Shown here: positions 50,820 through 60,379 of the stretch, piece by piece
Layout of the letters: every line of letters begins with the position of its first letter
Numbering within the stretch: position 1 is the first letter of the stretch
Assembly: GCA_033717875.1 (NCBI GenBank)
Contig: JADDKJ010000002.1
Span: 62,001 to 126,000, forward strand
Direction of reading: 5' to 3'
From: SBBG01 sp033717875
GTDB taxonomy: Bacteria; Pseudomonadota; Gammaproteobacteria; Ga0077554; Ga007554
DNA: 64,000 nucleotides
The notes under the pieces: generated by a model
Seen by the model: the letters and a program-made list of their open reading frames with translations, nothing else
Database searches by the model: none
What the model was told of the DNA's origin: nothing
Program-made: the position numbers and the translations under genes

Positions 50820-51464
50820 CTACCACGCAGGCGGCAGTTTCTCGTTGACCGTGATGGTTTTACCCTCGATATGAATGTATCCACCCGTCACCAGATCACG
50901 CAGAATGCGCCCCACCATCTCGCGCGAAGCGCCGACGCGGTTGGCGATCTCCTGATGGGTGATCCCGCTTTCAATGACCATCTTGCCCTCGCGCGGCTGG
51001 GCGAGACTCAGCAACAGCTTGGCCACGCGGCCATAGACATCCATCAGCGCCAGGCTTTTCACGTTGTCGGTGAGCAGACGCAGCCGCCGGCACAGGCCCT
51101 TGATCAAGACCAGGGCGACATCCGGGTGATCGGCCAGATATTGCCGGAAATCGCTCTTTGAAATCACCTGGAAAGATGATTTCTCCAAAGTCATTACCGA
51201 CGCCGAACGCGGCTGGTCATCGACCAGGGCCAGCTCGCCGAAGTATTCACCCGGCCCATGGAAATTGAGAATGATCTCCTTGCCCTCCTCATCCTGGAGA
51301 AAGACCTTCACCCGTCCCTCCAGAATCACATAAAGCGAATCACTCTGATCGCCTTCGGTGATGACAATGGTATTCTTGGGAACAACCTTCCTGACGGCGC
51401 GCTCCAGCAACGGGCGCAGCGTCTCTTCGCTCAATCCTTTAAACAGAGAGATGTTTGCCAACAT
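50820..51464 (-). CDS. crp: Crp/Vfr-like cAMP-responsive regulator
   Basis: A 214-residue Crp-family protein. The cyclic-nucleotide domain shows EGRVKVFLQDEEGKEIILNF and the phosphate-binding cassette FGELALVDDQPRSASV. The C-terminal winged helix has THQEIANRVGASREMVGRIL. No cysteine cluster is present, so this is not an FNR. With cyaA (24671) and a CHASE2 cyclase next door (51562), a cAMP response is likely. It lies divergent from the cyclase gene, sharing about 100 bp. Confidence 0.88.
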   Translation of the reverse strand: MLANISLFKGLSEETLRPLLERAVRKVVPKNTIVITEGDQSDSLYVILEGRVKVFLQDEEGKEIILNFHGPGEYFGELALVDDQPRSASVMTLEKSSFQVISKSDFRQYLADHPDVALVLIKGLCRRLRLLTDNVKSLALMDVYGRVAKLLLSLAQPREGKMVIESGITHQEIANRVGASREMVGRILRDLVTGGYIHIEGKTITVNEKLPPAW

Positions 51465-51561
51465 GGGCGATCACCAGAGCATGAATCAGAAGACATACAT
51501 TTTATCCCGGCCGGCTTTTAATTACACTCATGGACATCGCGACGGGATTTCGTAGCACACC

Positions 51562-53808
51562 ATGAAAACGAGGCGACTGGCCAAAGCCGGAATACTGGGC
51601 ATGCTGACAGCCACGTTGGGCGTGGCGATCAGCCTGACACCCTTCGGCGCGATGCTGGAAGAGAACATTGGCCTGGACGCCCTGTTTGCCTGGCGCGGCG
51701 CCGCCACACCACCCGCCGAGATGGTAGTAATCACCATCGACAAAGCTTCCTCCGACCAGTTCGGATTGCCCAATAATCCGGCCAAGTGGCCGCGCGCGCA
51801 TCACGCCCGCCTCATCGACAACCTAGCCGGGCAGGGCGCGCGCGTCGTCGCCTTCGACATCCTGTTCGCTGAACCGCGCGAAGCCGCGGGCGACCAGGCC
51901 CTCGCCAGAGCCATGGGCGCGGCGCGCAACGTGGTATTGGTCGAAGCGCTCAAAAGCGAGGCGGTCACGACAGGCGGCACGTCCATTCGCAACGGCGGCG
52001 ATGCCGCACTGGAACGGCTCGTTCCTTCGTTGCCGCTGTTCACCGACAACGCGCTGGCCAGCGCGCCTTTCCCCCTGCCCAAGGTGCCCGTCAGAGTCAG
52101 CCGCTTCTGGACCTTCAAGGCAGGCGCGGGAGAAACGCCGACATTACCGGCCGTCGCCTTGCAGCTTTATGCGCTGCCCGTGTATGACGCATTCCACGCC
52201 CTCATCGCGCGCGCCGCCCCCTCCCACGCCGCGCGCCTGCCGTCGGATCAGGCGGAGGCCTTGCGCACCGGCGTCGTACCTCTCGCCCAGACGCTGCGCG
52301 CCCTATTCACCCGCGACCCATCGCTGGCGGAAGAGATGCGCCAGATACTGGACAGCCAGCGTCATCCCCAAGCAAACCTGCTGCGCGCACTGATCAACCT
52401 TTATTCCGGCGTTGATTATCCTTACCTGAACTTCTATGGCCCGCCCCATACCATCTCCACCCTGTCTTATCACGAGGCATTACAACTAGCGGAACAGCCC
52501 CGGCCGCATTTCAAGGACAAGGTGGTTTTCGTCGGCTTTTCAGAACACCTGCAACCGGAACAGAAAGACGGTTTTTATACCGTATTCTCACAAGAAGACA
52601 ACGGTCTCGATGTCAGCGGCGTGGAAATCGCCGCCACAGCCTTCGCCAATCTTCTGGAAACCCGGCCGGTGCGGCCTGCCAGTCCCATGCTATATCTCGC
52701 CATTCTGCTGGGTTGGGGCTTGCTACTCGGCGTAGGGTGCCGGCTGCTTCCGATTGCCATCGCCCTTTCCGGCAGCGCGGTTTCGATCATCGCTTATGCC
52801 GCGTTCGCCGCTCATCAATTCGAAACAACGGCGCTGTGGCTGCCGCTGGTCATTCCGCTTTTGATCCAGGCGCCGTTCGCGCTGGCCGGCGCGACATTAT
52901 GGCGTTATATCGACACCCATCGGGAACGGCGCGTCATCCACACCGCATTCGGCCATTACCTTCCCTCCACCGTCGTCGATGAAATCGCCAAGGGCACAGG
53001 CAACATCGCGCCCGAAGGGCGTTTGGTGCATGGCGTATGCCTCTGCACCGATGCGGCGCAATACACCACGCTTGCGGAAATGCTCGACCCCGCGCGCCTG
53101 CAAACCCTGATGAACGACTATTACAAGACGATTTTCACGCCGGTGCGCGAACATGGCGGCATCATTTCCGACGTTGTCGGCGATGCCATGCTGGCGCTCT
53201 GGACCGATCCCGCCGCCAACATCGAATCGCGGCGGCAAGCTTGCCGGGCGGCGCTGGATCTTGCGCAAGCCACCGACCGGTTCAACAACGATTTGGGCCA
53301 TCCGCCACTGCCCACGCGCATCGGTTTGCACAGCGGCGACGTCATGCTGGGCAACATTGGCGCGGTGGATCACTTCGAATACCGCGCGGTGGGCGACATC
53401 GTGAACACCGCCACACGCATCCAGACGCTCAACAAGCAGATTGGAACAAAAATATTAGTATCGAACGATATTCTTAAAGATATCGACGCATTTTTAGTGC
53501 GGAAACTGGGAATTTTTCCCCTTGTGGGAAAATCCCAGCCCGTCGCCATTTGTGAACTGCTCTGCCGCATCGAAGACGCTACGGAATCGCAACGGCAAAT
53601 TTGCGGCATCTTCGACGCGGGACTCGCCGCCTTCAGGGAGCAGCGCTGGCGCGAGGCAGCGGAGAGCTTCAGCGCTGTGCTACGCCTCGATGAACAGGAT
53701 GGTCCCGCGCGCTTCTATCTCGCACTGTGCGACCGCGATCGTCACCGCCGCCGCTCCGATCCCATGCACGGCATTTTTCCCGCCGATATTTCAGAAAAAA
53801 GCGATTGA
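51562..53808 (+). CDS. CHASE2-domain class III adenylate cyclase
   Basis: A 748-residue membrane protein. An N-terminal helix, a CHASE2 extracytoplasmic sensor (about 40-370; VAFDILFAEPRE, KVVFVGFSEHLQPEQKDGF), then three membrane helices at about 375-450 lead to a class III catalytic domain: LCTDAAQYTTLAEML (first metal Asp), GGIISDVVGDAML (second metal Asp), GLHSGDVMLGNIG and EYRAVGDIVNTATRIQ (Asp plus Asn/Arg). The pattern suits an adenylate cyclase. A C-terminal TPR-like tail follows. It precedes the FecR-TPR-barrel gene by 76 bp, likely as an operon. Confidence 0.92.
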   Translation: MKTRRLAKAGILGMLTATLGVAISLTPFGAMLEENIGLDALFAWRGAATPPAEMVVITIDKASSDQFGLPNNPAKWPRAHHARLIDNLAGQGARVVAFDILFAEPREAAGDQALARAMGAARNVVLVEALKSEAVTTGGTSIRNGGDAALERLVPSLPLFTDNALASAPFPLPKVPVRVSRFWTFKAGAGETPTLPAVALQLYALPVYDAFHALIARAAPSHAARLPSDQAEALRTGVVPLAQTLRALFTRDPSLAEEMRQILDSQRHPQANLLRALINLYSGVDYPYLNFYGPPHTISTLSYHEALQLAEQPRPHFKDKVVFVGFSEHLQPEQKDGFYTVFSQEDNGLDVSGVEIAATAFANLLETRPVRPASPMLYLAILLGWGLLLGVGCRLLPIAIALSGSAVSIIAYAAFAAHQFETTALWLPLVIPLLIQAPFALAGATLWRYIDTHRERRVIHTAFGHYLPSTVVDEIAKGTGNIAPEGRLVHGVCLCTDAAQYTTLAEMLDPARLQTLMNDYYKTIFTPVREHGGIISDVVGDAMLALWTDPAANIESRRQACRAALDLAQATDRFNNDLGHPPLPTRIGLHSGDVMLGNIGAVDHFEYRAVGDIVNTATRIQTLNKQIGTKILVSNDILKDIDAFLVRKLGIFPLVGKSQPVAICELLCRIEDATESQRQICGIFDAGLAAFREQRWREAAESFSAVLRLDEQDGPARFYLALCDRDRHRRRSDPMHGIFPADISEKSD

Positions 53809-53884
53809 CAAAAGTTTATTTTATGTAACACACTCCGCGCTCAAGTAAAAAAACGACAAACAACAGCAGGGATGAAGAAAACGA

Positions 53885-56800
53885 ATGCAACAAGCTGTCG
53901 CGCGGAAAAACAAGCAGCGCCTGATACTGCCCGTGGCATTTCTGGCGATGATCTCGCCCACCCCCGGTCACACCGCACCGGATGAGTGCGCGGATTGGGT
54001 GGCGAGGGCCGTATCAATGGAAGGAAACGTGGAGGGACACAGCGGCATGGATCCCGTCTGGCAGCCCGTCAGACCCAATCAAGTTTTCTGCCCCGGCAGC
54101 GCCATACGTACCGGGCCGCGCAGCCGCGCCGCCCTGCTACTGCGCAACCAGAGCGTGCTGCGCATCGACCAGCGTTCCGCCATCACCTTCCCCGCCGCCG
54201 AGAGCGAAACACCCTTCTGGCTCAGAATGCTCAACGGCGCGGTGAACGTCATCACCCGCACACCGAAAAAATTCCAGATCGACACTCCTTTCGTCAATGC
54301 CGCGGTGGACGGCACGGAATTCCTCGTCGCCACCACGGAAAACGAAGCCACCGTCTCGGTATTCGAGGGTCAGGTCAGCGCCACCAACCCCCAAGGACAA
54401 CGGGTGCTGAAAAGCGGCGAATCGGCCAGCGCCAGCCCCGGCCAGGCGCCCGTCCCGCACATCCTCGCTCGTCCGCGCGACGCCGTGCAGTGGGCGCTCT
54501 ATTACCCGCCGGTGCTGACATTCCGCCGCGAAGATTTCCGCGAAGGCGATGAAAACGCCTGGCAAGGGCGCGTGCGCCGATCCATCGCCGCTTATCGGGA
54601 GAGCCGCCTGTCCGATGCGCTGGAGATCATCGCCCAGACGCCGCAAGACAACCCCGGCGCATCCTTCTTCACCTGGCGCGCCGCATTACTGCTCGAAACC
54701 GGGCGCAGCGACGAGGCCGGCACCGATCTTCAGACCGCCCTCGGTCTCGACCCGAACCACGGACCCGCTTATGCCCAGCAAGCGATCATCGCCGTCACGC
54801 AGAACCGGCGCAATGAAGCGCTCGAACAAGCAAGACGCGCCACCACTCTGACACCGCAAAACGCCGCTTCCTGGATCGCCCTCTCCTACGCCGAACAGGC
54901 CAGCTTCAACCTCCAGGCCGCGCTCGACGCTGCACAGCAAGCCATTGAGAAAGAACCCGGCAACGCCCTGGCCTGGGCGCGGCTCGCCGAACTGCGGTTG
55001 TCACTGGCCGACTTGGACGGCGCGCTGGCCGCCGCCGAAAAAGCCGCGGCGCTCGACCCGAACCTGGCCCGCACCCACAGCGTGCTCGGCTTCGTCCGGC
55101 TCGCCCAGATCAATACCCGCGACGCACGCCTATCGTTCGAACACGCCATCGCCCTCGTCCCCTCCGACCCCCTCCCCCGCCTCGGCCTGGGCCTCGCCAA
55201 AATCCGCAACGGCGAACTCGCCGCCGGCCGCGAAGACATCGAAATCGCCACCGCCCTTGACCCCAACAACGCGCTGGTGCGCAGCTACATGGGCAAGGCC
55301 TATTACGAAGAAAAACGCGCCAGCCTGGCGGCAAGCCAATTCGACATCGCCAAGGCGCTCGACCCCAATGATCCTACGCCGTGGTTCTATGACGCCATTC
55401 TCAAGCAGAGCGTCAACCGGCCTGTCGAGGCATTGCAGGATTTGCAAAAATCCATCGAGTTGAATGACAACCGCGCGGTTTACCGTTCACGCCTACTGCT
55501 CGATAGCGACGCAGCCGCACGTAGCGCCAGCCAAGCACGGATATACAGTGACCTTGGTTTTCAACAACTGGCCATGGTCGAGGGCTGGAAATCTCTCAAC
55601 ACCGACCCCGCCAACCACTCTGCGCACAGGTTCCTCGCCGACTCCTATGCCGGCATACCACGCCACGAAATCGCCCGTGTCAGCGAGCTGCTGCAAGCGC
55701 AACTGCTGCAACCGCTCAACATCAACCCGATTCAGCCCCAGTTGGCGGAGAGCAATCTTGGAATACTGGATGGAGCGGGGCCATCGCGAGCAGGGTTTAA
55801 TGAATTTAACCCGCTTTTTGCACGTGACCGGGTTGGGTTCCAGGTAAATGGGATAGGGGGCGGAAATAACACGCTAGGAAATGATCTCGTCATTTCAGGA
55901 ACGCAGGGAAAACTATCCTACAGCATAGGGCAGTTCCACTACCAGACAGATGGATTCCGGAAAAACAACGATATCAAGCAAGACCTCTACACCCTGTTTG
56001 TACAGGGCGCCTTGTCCCATAAAACCAGCGTACAGGCCGAATTCAGGTCATCGGACAGAGAGAACGGCGACTTGGCTCTGCGCTTTTCTCCGGATAACTT
56101 TTCAGCAGCGCTACGGGAGAATACCAATACCGAGACATCAAGACTCGGATTCCGTCATGCTTTCTCACCATCGTCGGATTTGATCGGGTCAATCATTTTC
56201 CAGAATTCCGATTCAGACAATCATGATACAAATCCATTCCTGTCCATCACTTCCGCCAGAAAGGATCAGGGTTATATCGGTGAAATACAGCACCTGTTCC
56301 GTTCGATGCGATTCAATCTTGTCAGCGGCATCGGGCATTACTCCCTGGAAAGAAAAACGGTGATCACAACGGACTTTGGCATACCTTTCATTCCCAAAGC
56401 GACGTCATCCAAGACAGGTGATGTCGAGAGAGGCAATGCTTATTTCTATTCACGGACAAATGTCTTGGAAAATATGACATTTGCGCTAGGCATAAGCGCC
56501 GACAAATATCAGGGAACATTTATGGATAAAAACCAGATAAATCCCAAACTCGGACTGATCTGGAATATCTCGCCGGCGACCACTGTGCGTGCCGCTGCTT
56601 TCAGAGTCCTGAAAAGAGACCTGATCACCAACCAAACCCTTGAACCAACACAAGTCGCCGGCTTTAATCAATTTTTTGATGATATTAACGGCACGGATTC
56701 CAAACGCTACGGCGTAGCCCTCGACCAACAGTTAACACACTCTTCATATAGTGGGATAGAGCTTTCCAGGAGGGATATGAGCGTCCCTTACAACAACCCC

Positions 56801-57268
56801 TTTTCAGGAGAAACTCTCACTGCGAAATGGAAAGAGAACATTGGCCGCTTTTATTTATATTGGTCGCCACAGCCCTGGCTTTCCAGCAGTATGGAATATA
56901 ACTTTGAACGGATCGAAAGAGATGCGAATTTTACAACGGGAAATTTATTGGACCTAAAGACACACAAGCTGCCTTTGGCCATCAATCTGTTTTCCCCATC
57001 CGGGCTCACTATGCAATTCAAGGCAACCTACTTCAATCAAGCGGGGGATTTTTTTGATCCCGCATCCTCACTCGTCACATACGGGAGCGATCAATTCTGG
57101 CTTGCGAACTTCAATGCAAGCTATCGGCTACCCAAGCGTTATGGAATCATTTCGGCAGGAGTCAACAATTTATTCAACAAACGATTCAGCTTTCAGGATA
57201 CCGATCCGGCGACCCCACGCGTGAGTCCGCAACGATTGATCTTTCTCAAGTTCACACTCACGTTTTAG
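53885..57268 (+). CDS. FecR-TPR-outer membrane beta-barrel fusion protein
   Basis: A 1127-residue exported protein with three parts. After an N-terminal signal (LILPVAFLAMISPTPGHTA) comes a FecR-like domain, about 35-200 (FCPGSAIRTGPRSRAALLL, FQIDTPFVNAAVDGTEFLV, SVFEGQVSA). Then about ten TPR units, about 225-590 (for example ALEQARRATTLTPQNAASW). From about 640 to the end lies a region of alternating amphipathic strands ending NLFNKRFSFQDTDPATPRVS and a terminal F (LKFTLTF), like the barrel of a TonB-dependent receptor or porin without a plug. Base composition falls strongly in the barrel part. It could be an envelope sensor or exporter working with the adjacent CHASE2 cyclase. Confidence 0.85.
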   Translation: MQQAVARKNKQRLILPVAFLAMISPTPGHTAPDECADWVARAVSMEGNVEGHSGMDPVWQPVRPNQVFCPGSAIRTGPRSRAALLLRNQSVLRIDQRSAITFPAAESETPFWLRMLNGAVNVITRTPKKFQIDTPFVNAAVDGTEFLVATTENEATVSVFEGQVSATNPQGQRVLKSGESASASPGQAPVPHILARPRDAVQWALYYPPVLTFRREDFREGDENAWQGRVRRSIAAYRESRLSDALEIIAQTPQDNPGASFFTWRAALLLETGRSDEAGTDLQTALGLDPNHGPAYAQQAIIAVTQNRRNEALEQARRATTLTPQNAASWIALSYAEQASFNLQAALDAAQQAIEKEPGNALAWARLAELRLSLADLDGALAAAEKAAALDPNLARTHSVLGFVRLAQINTRDARLSFEHAIALVPSDPLPRLGLGLAKIRNGELAAGREDIEIATALDPNNALVRSYMGKAYYEEKRASLAASQFDIAKALDPNDPTPWFYDAILKQSVNRPVEALQDLQKSIELNDNRAVYRSRLLLDSDAAARSASQARIYSDLGFQQLAMVEGWKSLNTDPANHSAHRFLADSYAGIPRHEIARVSELLQAQLLQPLNINPIQPQLAESNLGILDGAGPSRAGFNEFNPLFARDRVGFQVNGIGGGNNTLGNDLVISGTQGKLSYSIGQFHYQTDGFRKNNDIKQDLYTLFVQGALSHKTSVQAEFRSSDRENGDLALRFSPDNFSAALRENTNTETSRLGFRHAFSPSSDLIGSIIFQNSDSDNHDTNPFLSITSARKDQGYIGEIQHLFRSMRFNLVSGIGHYSLERKTVITTDFGIPFIPKATSSKTGDVERGNAYFYSRTNVLENMTFALGISADKYQGTFMDKNQINPKLGLIWNISPATTVRAAAFRVLKRDLITNQTLEPTQVAGFNQFFDDINGTDSKRYGVALDQQLTHSSYSGIELSRRDMSVPYNNPFSGETLTAKWKENIGRFYLYWSPQPWLSSSMEYNFERIERDANFTTGNLLDLKTHKLPLAINLFSPSGLTMQFKATYFNQAGDFFDPASSLVTYGSDQFWLANFNASYRLPKRYGIISAGVNNLFNKRFSFQDTDPATPRVSPQRLIFLKFTLTF

Positions 57269-57316
57269 GTTTTCAGACAGCCCCCGAGTCAACCAGCCGC
57301 AAATGGAGACACCACA

Positions 57317-57664
57317 ATGATGAAGAACGCCAAAAACACCGCCTTTTCACTTGCCCTGAGCCTGGCGATTCTACCGCTGGGCGCATGCGCGGTCATGAAA
57401 GACAAAAAAGACGGGGACGACACGGGCAAAGAACCATCAACGTCGTCCCTGCTACCTTTCAGTATTGTTTTCGACACCAAAGGTAATCCGTTTGTTCAGG
57501 ACGAAAAAGGAAGGCTGATTTCCCCTGAACAAGTCAAATTCCCAATAAAAGACGTAAAAGAAATCGAAAATCTTCATGCCATTTCTGTCATGGGTGTTAT
57601 TGGCTCACACTATTACATCGTAATAATCGGCGGTAATGCTTATAAGATAATGTTGCCGCACTGA
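57317..57664 (+). CDS. Small putative lipoprotein
   Basis: A 115-residue protein with a lipoprotein signal peptide: MMKNAKNTAFSLALSLAILP then LGAC, a good lipobox with the Cys at about residue 24. The mature part has a charged linker (KDKKDGDDTGKEPS) and a short beta-rich domain (FSIVFDTKGNPFVQDEKG, AISVMGVIGSHYYIVIIG). It begins 48 bp after the FecR-TPR-barrel gene, so it may belong to the same envelope complex. No family recognised. Confidence 0.75.
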   Translation: MMKNAKNTAFSLALSLAILPLGACAVMKDKKDGDDTGKEPSTSSLLPFSIVFDTKGNPFVQDEKGRLISPEQVKFPIKDVKEIENLHAISVMGVIGSHYYIVIIGGNAYKIMLPH

Positions 57665-57702
57665 ACCGGAAATCTGCGAGACAGCTGCACAGAAATAAAG
57701 GG

Positions 57703-57829
57703 CGGGTTAGCATTTTATGCGAACCCGCCAAGCGTGCGAAGCACACAACTCGTTTCAAAGGAGTGCCGTTGGCACGGCTGGCGGGTGACGGTGCTGGAAA
57801 GATCGCCTAACCCACCCTCCATATTTTCT
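57703..57829. repeat. Intergenic element, family C
   Basis: It contains GCGGGTTAGC/GCGAACCCGC as a hairpin, then GGAGTGCCGTTGGCACGGCT, GGCGGGTGACGG and CGCCTAACCCACC. It matches the copy at 40813-40911 over its second half. It lies between the convergent lipoprotein and regulator genes. Confidence 0.6.
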
Positions 57830-59996
57830 CCACCCCCCTCCCAGTCGCAGGTGACGGCTCAACACCCAATAACGCCGAAAACATCGTGCGGCAGCGCTGA
57901 TACACTCCCAGCGCTTCGACGCGGCGGCCCTGCTGCTGGTAGCAGGCGATGAGGCGCTGATATAGCAGTTCCGCCAGCGGATCGGTCTCCAGCCCCTTGC
58001 GGTAGCAAGTGATGGCCTGTTCCCAGGCTCCGGCATGCTCGAACTGTCTGCCGAGCTGCTCGACATGACGCAGAAATTTGCTGCGCAGGCGTTCGCGCAA
58101 CGGCAGAATCCATGGCTCCCCGGACTCCTTGGCGAGAAAATGTCCCTGATAGAGATCCAGGAACTTTTCGGCGTGGGAGGTTGAATCCATGTCTTGTGCT
58201 TTGCCGGCCAGCCGCTCGAACGCCCAGACATCCACCCAGCAGCGGGACGCATCCAGCGTGATGCAGCCATCGCGCACGATGACGGCCTTTTCATCGCCGA
58301 GGAACTGGCGCAGACGGTGGAGGGTGGTGCGGAATGCCTGGTGTGCGGCATCACCTTCGGCATCGGGCCAGAGGGCGTCCATCAACTGGACTTCGTTCAC
58401 ATCGCGCCCGCCGAAAGCAATCAGCGCTTTCAACAGAGAGAGCGGCTTGCCTTGAGCGGCGCCGCGGGCGTGTAGCGTCTTGCCTTCCCTGAGCACCGAG
58501 AACCGCCCCAAGGTGTAAATCTTCACCGGCCAGGGCCAGTGGTCGCACTCCAGCGGTGGGCAGGGCGGGCGCAAACCATACTGGCGAATGATGTCGCGGA
58601 TATATTCGACTTCGATGCCGTTATCCAGCGCCTTCTTGCACAGCACGGCCATCATGCAGGGACGCCAGCCGGGAATGATCATATAGCCTTGCGCCCGGCT
58701 CAACGCGAAGGTCTTGCGCAGCAGGACGACGCTGCGCCCGTCGCGCTGCTGAATACAGCAGAACATCGCCTCCAGGATCAGCGCCATATATTCGAGCCAG
58801 CCGCTCTTCATGCCGCGAGCAAGATCGCGCAACTCCTTGACGTGAACGGAAGCCTCACGCCGCCCGCCATACTCGAGCAGGGCCTGGGCAAGCACGCCAT
58901 GGCACAACGCCTGCTGAAAGGGTGCATCGACTTCAACCGCGGATGCCAGCGCGGCCTGTGCCTGCTCGACGGCCAGGCGGAAGTCGCCACGGCAGAGCGA
59001 CTGCCAGGCTGACAGAAAGCTATGGACGGACACGTCCAGGCGGCGATCACTATCCAGCATTGCGCTCATGTTGCCAAGAAAACCGCTCGCGGCCTCGAGA
59101 TTACCCGTGCTCAATGCGCCGCACACGCCTTGGGCATACAAATCGAAATCCATGCCCTGTATACCGGCGACCCGCATCGTCTCCAACCCTTGGGTCACCG
59201 CCTGCGAGCAAGCTTCAGGATCGTTGGCAAACCAGCCAAGCGCCGCCTCGCTTGCGCACCACTCGGCCTGAATCGCCACAGAGGCTTTTTCAACGTCGGG
59301 CTTCATCGCTTCCATGATGTTACCTGCCTTCGCGAATTCACCTTTCCACACATAGTAGCGCGCCAGGCGACTTCCCAATACAAGCTGATGATCAAAGCCC
59401 AGGCCGCACGACAGCAACCACAACGCGCTCATCTCCCATTTCCTGGTATCTCGATGATGTGGCTGGTGGAGCGTCAGAACACGCAGCATGGCCGCAGTGA
59501 CACTGGCCTCGACTTCGTGAGAGGGAAAAGCGGGGTGAATACGCACCAGATCATCCAGAACGGCAACCCATGTCGCCAGCGGCGCATAATCCTTGCGTGC
59601 AGCCACGCAGGCATCCACGATACCGGCCCAGGACAGGAATATTCCCGAGACATCCTGCTTCCATTTGAACAGGGCGAAAGCCTCTTCCAGATCGGCGCGG
59701 CTCCGCGCAGGATCGCTGGACAGATGACACATGCCCCGCCAGTAGAGCAGCCACGGCGTTTCTGCCAAAATCGCCCGAGGAACGCGGCTCAAGCGACCCT
59801 CCAGCGTCTGGTGCCGCCCTTGGGAAATCAGCAACGGAGCCTGTTTGATGATGACCTGTGTTACCGTATCCCAGTCATTGATCGGCGAAGGCAGGGATTT
59901 GGTCTTCTCCGTAACATTGATTCTTGCAACGACAGGCGCATGCTCGACGCCCTCAAGCATGGGGCGACGGGAAATTTTGAGCAGAGGAGCATCCAT
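57807..59996 (-). CDS. BTAD/SARP-like transcriptional regulator with TPR N-terminus
   Basis: A 729-residue protein. Residues 1-480 are helical repeats of TPR type (WLLYWRGMCHLSSDPARSRA and following). The C-terminal 230 residues hold an OmpR-like winged helix (IYTLGRFSVLREGKTLHARG, LSLLKALIAFGGRDVNEVQL, AFRTTLHRLRQFLGDEKAVI) followed by a bacterial transcriptional activation domain with its own TPRs (ITCYRKGLETDPLAELLYQR). This order, sensor TPRs first and DNA-binding BTAD last, is typical of proteobacterial BTAD regulators. AAGGAA lies 9 bp before the ATG. Target genes unknown. Confidence 0.85.
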   Translation of the reverse strand: MDAPLLKISRRPMLEGVEHAPVVARINVTEKTKSLPSPINDWDTVTQVIIKQAPLLISQGRHQTLEGRLSRVPRAILAETPWLLYWRGMCHLSSDPARSRADLEEAFALFKWKQDVSGIFLSWAGIVDACVAARKDYAPLATWVAVLDDLVRIHPAFPSHEVEASVTAAMLRVLTLHQPHHRDTRKWEMSALWLLSCGLGFDHQLVLGSRLARYYVWKGEFAKAGNIMEAMKPDVEKASVAIQAEWCASEAALGWFANDPEACSQAVTQGLETMRVAGIQGMDFDLYAQGVCGALSTGNLEAASGFLGNMSAMLDSDRRLDVSVHSFLSAWQSLCRGDFRLAVEQAQAALASAVEVDAPFQQALCHGVLAQALLEYGGRREASVHVKELRDLARGMKSGWLEYMALILEAMFCCIQQRDGRSVVLLRKTFALSRAQGYMIIPGWRPCMMAVLCKKALDNGIEVEYIRDIIRQYGLRPPCPPLECDHWPWPVKIYTLGRFSVLREGKTLHARGAAQGKPLSLLKALIAFGGRDVNEVQLMDALWPDAEGDAAHQAFRTTLHRLRQFLGDEKAVIVRDGCITLDASRCWVDVWAFERLAGKAQDMDSTSHAEKFLDLYQGHFLAKESGEPWILPLRERLRSKFLRHVEQLGRQFEHAGAWEQAITCYRKGLETDPLAELLYQRLIACYQQQGRRVEALGVYQRCRTMFSALLGVEPSPATGRGVEKIWRVG

Positions 59997-60022
59997 TTTT
60001 CTGATTCCTTTGTGATCGATTC

Positions 60023-60144
60023 AACCTAAAAACCTCAGTTGGAGCCATAGCGAGAATGACTAAGGCGCTGAAGATGGGCGATTTTCTCGCCCAGATTCGG
60101 TACATTAGGCATTCGCGGTAGGCTCCAACTGAGGTTTTTAGGTT
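60023..60144. repeat. 122-bp element with perfect 24-bp terminal inverted repeats
   Basis: AACCTAAAAACCTCAGTTGG plus AGCC at 60023-60046 is exactly repeated in inverse orientation at 60121-60144. The 74-bp interior has an internal palindrome, GGGCGATTTTCTCGCCC. No transposase is encoded. It looks like a MITE or the joined ends of a lost insertion sequence. It sits just upstream of the BTAD regulator, in the 472-bp gene-free stretch 59997-60468. Confidence 0.8.
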
Positions 60145-60342
60145 CAACCTTGTTCGGGACAGAGACCACTCACCCGATTCTCTCGAACCAGGCGGACTTC
60201 ATTGGCCACCGATCTTGAATAACGACATTGTCCCGCCCTTCAACAGAATCATAAAATAAGAAATTCAAGAGGGGAAAAGAAGGTAATATTGCACTTGGCG
60301 GAAGTGACTTATTGCCGGGCGGTATGGCTATGCATCACGATA

Positions 60343-60379
60343 TCAATGGTAGCGTGCTCTGTGCGCACGCTACCATTGA
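60343..60379. repeat. 14-bp inverted repeat hairpin
   Basis: TCAATGGTAGCGTG (60343-60356) and CACGCTACCATTGA (60366-60379) pair perfectly around a 9-base loop. There is no T run on either side. It may end the transcript of the c-heme GGDEF-EAL gene or be a protein binding site. A family-C fragment (ACCCGCCCTACAT) follows at about 60440. Confidence 0.6.
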
